Assembly: GCA_026393755.1 (NCBI GenBank)
Contig: JAPKZO010000019.1
Span: forward strand, 1 to 64,000
Source: Acidobacteriota bacterium
GTDB lineage: Bacteria; Acidobacteriota; Vicinamibacteria; Vicinamibacterales; JAKQTR01
Length of the DNA stretch: 64,000 nt
Direction: 5' to 3'
Part shown: one piece after another, positions 57,272-64,000 of the stretch
Layout: every line of letters starts with the position of its first letter
Position numbering within the stretch: position 1 is the first letter of the stretch
Made by a program: the position numbers and the translations under genes
Notes under the pieces: model-generated
Seen by the model: only the letters and a program-made list of their open reading frames with translations
What the model was told of the DNA's origin: nothing
Database searches by the model: none

Positions 57272-57307
57272 ACCCGGAGACCGATCGAGTCGGTGACCGT
57301 GCATCTT

Positions 57308-57333
57308 GTAGGGGCACGGCATGCCGTGCCCCC
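57308..57333. repeat. Dispersed palindrome (type 2), copy after ndk
   Basis: GTAGGGGCACGGCATGCCGT followed by GCCCCC repeats the unit found after thiE (24383-24409). It lies in the gap between ndk and the DUF2905 gene. Confidence 0.7.
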
Positions 57334-57391
57334 GGCGATCCCGGGTTGCTCGTCGGAGCGGGTGAATTCCGGAACAGCAGAGGGCCACGCA

Positions 57392-57592
57392 ATGGCGGTG
57401 GGACGGCTGCTGGTGTTTTTCGGCCTGCTGGTGACGGCCGCCGGGCTGCTCGTGTGGTTCGGTGTGCCCATCGGCCGGTTGCCGGGGGACATCCTCGTGC
57501 GGCGCGGCGGCGTCTCGTTCTACGTCCCGGTCACGACGTCGATCATCGTGAGTGTCGTCCTGACGGTGGTGTGGGCGCTGTTTCGGCGGTAA
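57392..57592 (+). CDS. DUF2905 family small membrane protein
   Basis: The 66-residue protein has two membrane helices (LLVFFGLLVTAAGLLVWFGV and TTSIIVSVVLTVVWALFRR) joined by PIGRLPGDILVRRGGVSFYV, the conserved DUF2905 centre (RLPGDI..RG...FY.P.T..I). The function is unknown. ATG 57392 begins at the family's usual start; a longer frame upstream runs through the palindromic repeat and is unlikely. hisS starts four bases after its stop. Confidence 0.85.
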   Translation: MAVGRLLVFFGLLVTAAGLLVWFGVPIGRLPGDILVRRGGVSFYVPVTTSIIVSVVLTVVWALFRR

Positions 57593-57596
57593 CCCT

Positions 57597-58850
57597 ATGA
57601 TTCCAGCCATTCGCGGAACCCACGACATTCTGCCAGGCGAGGTGGAGCGCTGGCAGCGCGTGGAGGAGACCGCCCGCCGGATCTTCGAGCGTTACGGCTA
57701 CGCCGAGGTGCGCACACCCATCATCGAACGCGAGGAGCTGTTCGCGAAGGGAACGGGAGAGACGACCGACATCGTGCAGAAGGAGATGTACGCGTTTACC
57801 GACAAGGGTGGCGACCGGGTGGCGCTCAGGCCCGAAGCGACACCGAGCCTGGTTCGCGCGTTCGTCGAGCACAGCCTGGAACAGGCGATGGCGGTGCCGA
57901 AGATTTATCTGATGGGCCCGATGTTCAGGCATGAACGGCCCCAGAAGGGACGCTACCGGCAGTTTCACCAGCTCGACGTGGAAGTGTTTGGCATCAGCGA
58001 CCCGGCCGTCGATGCCGAGGTGCTCGACCTGGCCTGGACGCTGGTCAGCGAGTTGGGGATTGCCAACGTCGAACTGGTGATCAATTCGGTGGGATGCGCC
58101 GCGTGCCGCCCGGCGTTCGCAACAGCGCTTCTTGGTGCGCTCGGAGACGGCGTCGCGGACTTGTGCGCCGACTGCCAGCGCCGCGCGACCACGAATCCGC
58201 TGCGCATCTTCGATTGCAAGGTGCCGCAGGATCAGGCCGCGATTGACCGCCTGCCTCACTCGACCGACTACCTGTGCGCGTCGTGCCGTCAGCATTTTGA
58301 GGCCGTGGTGCGGTATCTCGGGATCTACGGCATTCCGCACCGCATCTCGCATCGGCTCGTCAGAGGTCTCGACTACTACACCCGCACGACGTTTGAAGTG
58401 CTCGGCGGCAACATCGGTGCGCAGAATGCGATTCTGGGCGGAGGCCGCTACGACGGCCTTGTGAAGCAACTGGGCGGGCCGGAGCGCGTGGGCATAGGGT
58501 TTGCGGCCGGCATCGAGCGCCTCGTGCTCGCGATGCCCGAAGATGCGAGAGGCGCCGGCCGATCGCCCGTGTTCGTCGCCGCGATGGGCGACGCGGCGCG
58601 AGACGCCGCCATCGGACTGCTCAGGGACCTGAGACGCGTGGGCGTCGAAGCCCACATGGAATACGAAGGCCGCAGCATCAAGTCGCAGATGAAGCGGGCA
58701 GATCGGCTCAAGGCCGTTCTCACGCTGATCATCGGAGACGACGAACTCGCAGGGGGGACGGTGACGGCCAAGGATATGCGGACGAGCGAGCAGGTCCGGG
58801 TGCCCCGGGACGGCATCGTCGCGCACGTGAAGGACAGACTGGACAGGTAA
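57597..58850 (+). CDS. hisS: Histidyl-tRNA synthetase
   Basis: HisS charges tRNA-His. The 417-residue class II enzyme shows AIRGTHDILPGEVERWQRVE, YAEVRTPIIEREELFAKGTG, LRPEATPSLVRAFVEHSLEQ (motif 2 region), GRYRQFHQLDVEVFGISDPA, HRLVRGLDYYTRTTFEVLGG (histidine A/B motifs) and VGIGFAAGIERLVLAM (motif 3). The C-terminal anticodon domain is present (VGVEAHMEYEGRSIKSQMKR). An additional Cys-rich insert (CAACRP, CADCQR, CASCRQ) occurs in the middle, as in many HisS of this type. aspS follows, a common pair. Confidence 0.96.
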   Translation: MIPAIRGTHDILPGEVERWQRVEETARRIFERYGYAEVRTPIIEREELFAKGTGETTDIVQKEMYAFTDKGGDRVALRPEATPSLVRAFVEHSLEQAMAVPKIYLMGPMFRHERPQKGRYRQFHQLDVEVFGISDPAVDAEVLDLAWTLVSELGIANVELVINSVGCAACRPAFATALLGALGDGVADLCADCQRRATTNPLRIFDCKVPQDQAAIDRLPHSTDYLCASCRQHFEAVVRYLGIYGIPHRISHRLVRGLDYYTRTTFEVLGGNIGAQNAILGGGRYDGLVKQLGGPERVGIGFAAGIERLVLAMPEDARGAGRSPVFVAAMGDAARDAAIGLLRDLRRVGVEAHMEYEGRSIKSQMKRADRLKAVLTLIIGDDELAGGTVTAKDMRTSEQVRVPRDGIVAHVKDRLDR

Positions 58851-58870
58851 GGCGGCGGCAGAAGGGACAC

Positions 58871-60637
58871 GTGGTCGACAAACTCGGAAACTGGGTTCGG
58901 ACGCACACATGCGGAGAACTGCGGCCGGCGCATCTCGATCAGGACGTGGTCCTGCTTGGATGGGTGCACCGCGCGCGCGATCTCGGGGCGCTCGCGTTTA
59001 TCGACGTCAGAGATCGTTACGGTCTGACCCAGGTCGTCGTCGATTCGCCTGAGCTGCTCGAGAAGGCCAAGCATCTGCGAGCCGAGTTCGTCATCGGCGT
59101 GGCGGGCCGGGTGCGCCCGCGAGCCGCCGCCGCGCTGAACGCGAAGATGCCGACTGGCGAGGTCGAAGTGCACGCGGCCGAGATCAAAGTGCTCAGCGAG
59201 GCCGCCGTTCCGCCGTTCGTGATCGCCGACGAGATCACCGCGTCCGAGGAATTGCGGCTGCGCTACCGCTATCTCGACTTGCGGCGTCCCAGACTCCAGG
59301 CCAATCTCGGCCTGCGGCACAAGGTGACGCTTGCCGTGCGAAAGTACTTCGACAGCCAGGGATTCTGGGAAATCGAAACGCCCGTCCTGGCCAAGTCGAC
59401 TCCCGAGGGGGCGCGCGACTATCTGGTGCCCAGCCGCATTCATCCCGGCGAGTTCTACGCGCTGCCGCAGTCGCCGCAGATCTTCAAACAGATCCTGATG
59501 ATCGCGGGGACGGACCGGTACTTCCAGATCGTGAAGTGCTTCCGGGACGAGGACCTGCGCGCCGATCGGCAGCCGGAGTTCACGCAGATCGACGCGGAGA
59601 TGTCGTTTGCGACGCGCGACATCGTATTCGGCGTCATCGAGCCGCTTATCGCCGACGTGTTCAAGATTGTCGGACGCGACATCACGACGCCGTTCCCGCG
59701 GATGGCCTACGCGGACGCCATCGCCAGATACGGATCGGACAAGCCGGACCTGCGCGTGGGGATGGCGATTGCCGATCTCTCGCCCGTGTTCGCCGATACG
59801 GGTTTCAGCGTGTTCCGCGATGCGATCGCCGCCGGAGGCGTGGTCCGGGGATTCGTGGTGCCGGGCGGCGCGACCTTCTCGCGCAAGCAACTCGACACGC
59901 TGGGCGAGCAGGCGAAGTCACTTGGGGCAGGAGGGCTGGTGTGGGCGCGGCGAAACGGCGAGGCCGTCCAGAGTTCGGCCCTCAAAGCGGCAGGCGATGC
60001 CGCCATCCGCGCGGCACTCGATCTGGCTGGTGCGGGCGCGGCTGATCTGCTGCTGATGGGATGCGGGCAGGCCGACGCCACGTCGAAGATGCTCGGGCAG
60101 CTGCGGCTGAACGTCGCCCGCGATCAGGGCTGGCTCAAGACCGACGACTTCGTGTTCACGTGGGTCGTCGATTTCCCCCTCTTCGAGTGGGACAGTGAAG
60201 AAAAGCGGTGGGCCGCCATGCACCACCCCTTTACCTCGCCCGTCGAGGCGCACATGGATCGGATGGAGCAGGATCCCGGCCACGTGCTCGCTCAGGCTTA
60301 CGACCTCGTCCTGAATGGCAGCGAGATCGGCGGCGGCAGCATCCGCATCCACGACCCCGCGCTGCAGCAGAGGATGTTCAGAACACTCGGCATCAGCGAC
60401 GAGGACGCGAAACTGCGGTTCGGCTTCTTCCTTGAGGCCCTCCAGTATGGCACGCCTCCCCACGGCGGCATCGCGCTGGGCGTCGATCGCCTCATCGCGA
60501 TCCTCGCCGGAGAATCGTCGATTCGCGACGTGATGGCGTTCCCGAAGACCACGCAGGCCGTGGACCTGATGTCGGGCGCGCCGTCAGCGGTGGACACCCG
60601 GCAGTTGCGCGAACTGCGGCTGCGGTCGGACGCCTGA
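58871..60637 (+). CDS. aspS: Aspartyl-tRNA synthetase
   Basis: The 588-residue bacterial-type AspRS has an N-terminal OB fold (QDVVLLGWVHRARDLGALAF, IDVRDRYGLTQVVVDSPELL) and the class II core (RYRYLDLRRPRLQANLGLRH, FWEIETPVLAKSTPEGARDY, LPQSPQIFKQILMIAGTDRY, CFRDEDLRADRQPEFTQIDA). The GAD insertion (about 290-410) and motif 3 (HGGIALGVDRLIAILAGESS, then DVMAFPKT) complete it. GTG 58871 is the first start after hisS. Whether it also charges tRNA-Asn cannot be judged. Its stop overlaps the ATG of phoH (TGATG). Confidence 0.96.
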   Translation: MVDKLGNWVRTHTCGELRPAHLDQDVVLLGWVHRARDLGALAFIDVRDRYGLTQVVVDSPELLEKAKHLRAEFVIGVAGRVRPRAAAALNAKMPTGEVEVHAAEIKVLSEAAVPPFVIADEITASEELRLRYRYLDLRRPRLQANLGLRHKVTLAVRKYFDSQGFWEIETPVLAKSTPEGARDYLVPSRIHPGEFYALPQSPQIFKQILMIAGTDRYFQIVKCFRDEDLRADRQPEFTQIDAEMSFATRDIVFGVIEPLIADVFKIVGRDITTPFPRMAYADAIARYGSDKPDLRVGMAIADLSPVFADTGFSVFRDAIAAGGVVRGFVVPGGATFSRKQLDTLGEQAKSLGAGGLVWARRNGEAVQSSALKAAGDAAIRAALDLAGAGAADLLLMGCGQADATSKMLGQLRLNVARDQGWLKTDDFVFTWVVDFPLFEWDSEEKRWAAMHHPFTSPVEAHMDRMEQDPGHVLAQAYDLVLNGSEIGGGSIRIHDPALQQRMFRTLGISDEDAKLRFGFFLEALQYGTPPHGGIALGVDRLIAILAGESSIRDVMAFPKTTQAVDLMSGAPSAVDTRQLRELRLRSDA

Positions 60638-61617
60638 TGGCAGGCGACACTCGCACCATCGCGCTGCCCGACGAGGGATTGAACGCGATCTTCGGCTCGT
60701 TCGACGAGAACCTCCGGTTTATCGAATCCGCGGCCGGTGTTCGGCTGAGCACGCAGGGGAACCAGCTGCTGGCGGAGGGAGACGCGGCCGGCGTGGCGCG
60801 CGTCGAACACCTGATCAGCCAGTTGGTGGAGCTGCAGCAGGAGGGGTACCGCGTCTCGAACGGCGACGTGAAGACCGCGTGGGAACTGCTGGCGCAGGAT
60901 CCGGCGGTGAACCTGCGCGACTTCTTCCTGAAAGCGTCGATCCGGACCACCGGGCGGCGCCTGGTCGTCGCCAAGAGCATCAATCAGCGAAAGTACCTCG
61001 ACGCGATCGATCGGCACGATATTGTGTTCGGTGTCGGTCCCGCCGGGACCGGCAAGACCTATCTCGCCATGGCGCAGGCGGTCTCGTTCCTGCTGGCGAA
61101 GAAGGTGAGCCGGATCATTCTCGCCCGGCCCGCCGTCGAGGCGGGTGAGCGACTGGGATTCCTGCCGGGCGACCTGCAGGAAAAGATCAATCCCTACCTC
61201 CGTCCGTTGTACGACGCGCTGTACGACATGCTCGACGGCGAGCGGGTCGCGCGGCTGATCGATCGCGGCACCATCGAGATCGCGCCGCTGGCGTTTATGC
61301 GGGGCCGCACGCTCAACGACGCGTTCGTCATCCTGGACGAGGCGCAGAACACGACGACCGAGCAGATGAAGATGTTTCTCACGCGCCTGGGATTCGGATC
61401 GAAGGCCGTCGTCACCGGAGACATCACGCAGATCGATCTGCCGGGCGGCAAGACGTCCGGTTTGATCGAGGCGATCAGGGTCGTCGGTGAGATCGAAGGC
61501 ATTGCCTTCGTGCATTTCGACGAGCGCGACGTGGTGCGTCACAAGCTCGTGCAGCTGATCGTGAAGGCGTACGAGACGTACTCGGCCGCCAACGGCGGCG
61601 TCAAGCGTACGGACTGA
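60637..61617 (+). CDS. ybeZ: PhoH family ATPase (YbeZ-like)
   Basis: The 326-residue protein has the PhoH P-loop domain: [20 protein letters not shown] (Walker A), [60 protein letters not shown] (Walker B) and [12 protein letters not shown]. The N-terminal part resembles a KH-like RNA-binding segment ([20 protein letters not shown]). YbeZ works with YbeY in rRNA processing and ribosome quality control. The order phoH-ybeY-era seen here is widely conserved. It starts inside the aspS stop. Confidence 0.94.
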   Translation: MAGDTRTIALPDEGLNAIFGSFDENLRFIESAAGVRLSTQGNQLLAEGDAAGVARVEHLISQLVELQQEGYRVSNGDVKTAWELLAQDPAVNLRDFFLKASIRTTGRRLVVAKSINQRKYLDAIDRHDIVFGVGPAGTGKTYLAMAQAVSFLLAKKVSRIILARPAVEAGERLGFLPGDLQEKINPYLRPLYDALYDMLDGERVARLIDRGTIEIAPLAFMRGRTLNDAFVILDEAQNTTTEQMKMFLTRLGFGSKAVVTGDITQIDLPGGKTSGLIEAIRVVGEIEGIAFVHFDERDVVRHKLVQLIVKAYETYSAANGGVKRTD

Positions 61618-61623
61618 GCGCGC

Positions 61624-62271
61624 ATGACCGGATCACGACAGGCCCGCCGTCGCCCCCTTCTGGTCGAGGTGACGAGTCACGTCCGGCGCCCGTTCAAGGC
61701 GGTCGGTCTGGCGTCGTGGCTGTCGCGCGCCGTCCCGGCGCGCGTACAAGGTGAAGTCTCGGTGGCCCTGGTGAGCGATGCCAGGATCCGGACCCTGAAC
61801 CGTACCTACCGCGGCCTTGACTACGCGACCGACGTGCTCTCGTTTCCCGTCGCGGAAACCGGTGCGGGCCGCGGCGGCAGCGCGGCCGGGCGGCGAACGG
61901 TGGCGGCGCAGGCAGCCGGGGCGCACGAGGTTGTGGCGCCACTCGATGCGCCGTTGCTCGGCGACATCGTCATCGCCATTGGCGTGGCGAAGCGGCAGGC
62001 GGCTGCCGCCGGTCACCCGCTTGGCACCGAGCTTCGAGTACTGGCGTTGCACGGGTTGCTGCATCTGATCGGCTACGACCACGAACGGGATCACGGAGAG
62101 ATGGCCGCACTCGAGAGGCGGTTGCGTCTGGGGGGCGGACTGCGGACGGGGCTGATCGAACGAGCCGGGCGGAAGAGGGGCCAGGCCCCTTTGCCTGCGG
62201 CCCTCCTTGGGAAGAAGGGGCCTGGCCCCTTTTCCGCGGCCGGGCAGGCGCGAAAGGGGCGCCGCTTATGA
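61624..62271 (+). CDS. ybeY: Endoribonuclease YbeY (rRNA maturation factor) with repeat-encoded tail
   Basis: YbeY is a metal-dependent RNase for 16S rRNA 3'-end maturation. The 215-residue protein contains VSVALVSDARIRTLNRTYRG, YATDVLSFPV and the zinc motif LALHGLLHLIGYDHERDHGE (HGxLHLxGYDH). Between DVLSFPV and GDIVIAIGVAKRQ there is a ~40-residue Ala/Gly-rich insert, longer than usual. The last ~35 residues (KRGQAPLPAALLGKKGPGPF) come from a palindromic DNA repeat at 62176-62230 and are not part of the enzyme fold. The stop overlaps the era ATG (ATGA). Confidence 0.9.
   Translation: MTGSRQARRRPLLVEVTSHVRRPFKAVGLASWLSRAVPARVQGEVSVALVSDARIRTLNRTYRGLDYATDVLSFPVAETGAGRGGSAAGRRTVAAQAAGAHEVVAPLDAPLLGDIVIAIGVAKRQAAAAGHPLGTELRVLALHGLLHLIGYDHERDHGEMAALERRLRLGGGLRTGLIERAGRKRGQAPLPAALLGKKGPGPFSAAGQARKGRRL
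62176..62230. repeat. Inverted repeat (16-bp arms) inside the ybeY 3' end
   Basis: AGGGGCCAGGCCCCTT (62176-62191) and AAGGGGCCTGGCCCCT (62215-62230) are perfect inverted copies, 23 bases apart. Each arm is itself almost palindromic. The frame stays open through the element, adding a basic, Gly/Pro-rich tail to YbeY. Confidence 0.8.
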
Positions 62272-63161
62272 GCAAGGCCGGAATGATCGCGCTGGTCGGC
62301 CGTCCCAACGCGGGGAAGTCCACGCTGCTCAATGCGCTGGTCGGCACCAAGATCGCGATCGTGTCGGACAAGCCCCAGACGACGCGCACCCGCATCGTTG
62401 GCGTGCGCAATCTGCCGGAAGGGCAGATGGTCTTTCTCGACACGCCCGGTATCCACCGGCCGCTCCATCGGATGAACGTCCGCATGGTCGATGTGGCCGT
62501 GCAGAGCATGAACCACGCCGATCTCGTGTGCGCGGTTGCGGACGCCGCCGAGTCGATTGGCGGCGGCGACAAGTACTTCGCAGGCCTGCTCGGCAAGGTG
62601 ACCGCGCCGCTGGTGCTCGCGCTCAACAAGATGGATCTGGTGGAGAAGACTGCGCTGCTGCCCCAGATGCAGCGGTGGGGGAGACTGACGCGCTTCGCGG
62701 ACATCGTGCCCGTCTCGGCCCTCACCGGCGATAACGTCGATCGGCTCGCCCAGGTCTTTCTCAAGCATCTGCCTGACGGCGAGCCCCTCTATCCCGCCGA
62801 TTTCCTCACCGACCAGCCCGAGCGTGTCTACGTGGCGGAGATCATCCGGGAGAAGCTGCTGCAGCACACGCGCGACGAGTTGCCGTTTACGAGCGCCGTC
62901 CTGGTGGATCGCTTCGAAGAGGCGGACGCCCGCGGCATCATTCGCGTCTACTGTTCGATCGTCGTCGAGCGCGAGTCCCAGAAGCCGATCGTCATCGGCC
63001 GCGCGGGCAGCATGATCAAGCAAATCGGGACCGAAGCGCGGCTCGAACTCGAGTCGTTCTTCGCAACGAAGGTCTTTCTGGATCTGCGCGTGAAGACGCG
63101 GGCCGGCTGGCGGGAGGATTCCCGCGTCCTGGACCAGTTGGGCGTCATCGACGATCAGTAG
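62268..63161 (+). CDS. era: GTPase Era
   Basis: Era binds the 3' end of 16S rRNA during 30S assembly. The 297-residue protein has G1 ALVGRPNAGKSTLLNALVGT, G2 KPQTTRTRIVGV, G3 FLDTPGIHRPLHRMNVRMVD, G4 LALNKMDLVEK and G5 PVSALTGDNVDRLAQ. The C-terminal KH domain has ERVYVAEIIREKLLQHTRDE, VLVDRFEEADARGIIRVYCS and IVIGRAGSMIKQIGTEARLE. It starts inside the ybeY stop and completes the phoH-ybeY-era block. Confidence 0.97.
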   Translation: MSKAGMIALVGRPNAGKSTLLNALVGTKIAIVSDKPQTTRTRIVGVRNLPEGQMVFLDTPGIHRPLHRMNVRMVDVAVQSMNHADLVCAVADAAESIGGGDKYFAGLLGKVTAPLVLALNKMDLVEKTALLPQMQRWGRLTRFADIVPVSALTGDNVDRLAQVFLKHLPDGEPLYPADFLTDQPERVYVAEIIREKLLQHTRDELPFTSAVLVDRFEEADARGIIRVYCSIVVERESQKPIVIGRAGSMIKQIGTEARLELESFFATKVFLDLRVKTRAGWREDSRVLDQLGVIDDQ

Positions 63162-63234
63162 GGCCTCTCCCGGCGCCGGAGCCGCTTGTCCTTCAGGCCG
63201 GCGATCAAAGCAGGATAGAATATAGGGTCTCGAG

Positions 63235-64000
63235 ATGCCGCTCCATACGACCGAGGCGATCATTCTTCGCACCTACAAGCTCGGCGAGGTCGATCGCATC
63301 GTCGTCTTCCTGACGCGGGATCGAGGCAAGCGCAGGGGAGTGGCCCAGGGCGCCAGGCGCATGCGCTCCAGGTTTGGCGGGGCGCTCGAGCCGCTCACGC
63401 GGGTGGGCGTGACGTATTTCGAGAAGGAGAGCCGCGATCTGGTCTCGCTGAACTATGCGGATCCGATCACATCGCCGCTCATGTCGACCGGTGGCGAGGC
63501 CCTGGGGTACGCCGCGTACTTCGCCGAACTGATCGACGAGTGGGCGCCCGAGGCGGATCCGAACGAGACGCTCTATCGCCTCGGCAGCGCGATGATCGAT
63601 GCGCTGGTGGCTGGCGCGTCGGTGGAACCGCTGGCGCGGTATTTCGAGTACTGGCTGCTGCGGCTGCAGGGTGTCTACCCGTCGGTGCTGGCCTGCGGGA
63701 CCTGCGGCGCGGCGCTCGGACGAGACGAGGAGACGGCCGCCGTGCTGATGCCGGGCGATCACCAGTACCTGTGCGCGGGGTGCGGGCGGTCAGCGGCCGG
63801 AAACGCCGTCGCGCTGTCGGGTGAGTCGGTCGCGTTTCTCCGGGCCTCGGGCACGACGTCGCCCGGCCGGATTGGCGCGGCACGGGTGTCGGAGCGGGCG
63901 CTCCGGGAACTCGAACTGGTGCACCGGGCCCTGATTGCCACGCACCTGGAGAAGCACATCAAGTCGGTGCGCGTGCTGCGCGAGATGCGCGGGCGCCCGC
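63235..64000 (+). CDS. recO: DNA repair protein RecO, 5' part
   Basis: RecO loads RecA onto gaps and anneals ssDNA with RecF/RecR. The frame runs off the right edge, so 255 residues are visible. The N-terminal OB fold reads PLHTTEAIILRTYKLGEVDR, IVVFLTRDRGKRRGVAQGAR and RMRSRFGGALEPLTRVGVTY. A helical domain follows (ALGYAAYFAELIDEWAPEAD), then a zinc finger CGTCG and CAGCG. ATG 63235 is chosen with TAGAAT 13 bases upstream as a possible -10. It follows era, its usual neighbour. Confidence 0.93.
   Translation, partial: MPLHTTEAIILRTYKLGEVDRIVVFLTRDRGKRRGVAQGARRMRSRFGGALEPLTRVGVTYFEKESRDLVSLNYADPITSPLMSTGGEALGYAAYFAELIDEWAPEADPNETLYRLGSAMIDALVAGASVEPLARYFEYWLLRLQGVYPSVLACGTCGAALGRDEETAAVLMPGDHQYLCAGCGRSAAGNAVALSGESVAFLRASGTTSPGRIGAARVSERALRELELVHRALIATHLEKHIKSVRVLREMRGRP

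Overview
The window reads as chromosomal DNA of a GC-rich, Gram-negative (diderm) bacterium. It carries KDO/LPS biosynthesis genes, a complete pilMNOPQ set, a secretin, TolC-type efflux, a PagL-like barrel and a fused one-subunit cytochrome b for succinate dehydrogenase. The gene mix (KorAB next to SucCD, SdhCAB, Pirin, DUF362, many short intergenic palindromes) fits an environmental acidobacterium, perhaps of the Vicinamibacteria type. That assignment is inference from gene content and style, not from a marker search.

Positions 1-8097 are accessory. They look like one end of a genomic island inserted at the 3' end of a tRNA-Ala(CGC) gene (8098-8173, minus strand). Next to the tRNA is a tyrosine integrase broken by an internal deletion and frameshift, preceded by an excisionase-like HTH gene. 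Further left lie a two-gene cassette of unknown function (4703-6138), decayed gene remnants, and two RHS-core proteins whose cores are nearly the same but whose C-terminal tips differ. One tip is an L,D-transpeptidase-like domain; the other is unrecognised. Each is followed by a candidate immunity gene.

Positions 8098-64000 are mostly core chromosome. 8338-13661 (minus): rplM-rpsI-rpsB-tsf-pyrH-frr behind a textbook sigma70 promoter, then thrC. 13899-20681: pilMNOPQ, two lipoproteins and a TPR protein. 20674-24386: an M24 peptidase, accB-accC and thiE, tightly coupled. 24658-28759: an amino-acid permease, a K+ channel, folD and coaE. 28737-34361 (minus): kdsB-pyrG-kdsA-kdsD-lapB, which together make and feed CMP-KDO. 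34523-36491: mdh and a pirin gene. 36756-41168 (minus): a tolC-emrA-emrB drug-efflux operon. 41372-46678: isoaspartyl dipeptidase, a YfcC-type transporter, a DUF362 protein, a CAP-domain protein and an acyltransferase. 46675-57271: the oxidative centre, with sdhCAB divergent from sucCD, then a PagL-like gene, a small-protein/nucleotidyltransferase pair, korAB and ndk. 57392-64000: DUF2905, hisS, aspS, phoH, ybeY, era and the start of recO.

The least explained signals are repeats and intergenic structures. (1) A 127-bp palindromic element is present in two copies (41228-41354 and 43981-44107), each ending 15-17 nt before a start codon. (2) Five near-palindromic 20-bp units with a ~29.5-bp period lie upstream of the pirin gene (36584-36720), with a sixth copy that supplies the pirin stop codon. 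(3) An ~83-bp dispersed repeat lies directly upstream of both thrC and emrB. (4) A 24-bp perfect inverted repeat encloses two inner hairpins in the island (6637-6735). (5) A 13-bp tandem duplication shifts the coupled start of the YfcC-type transporter out of frame.
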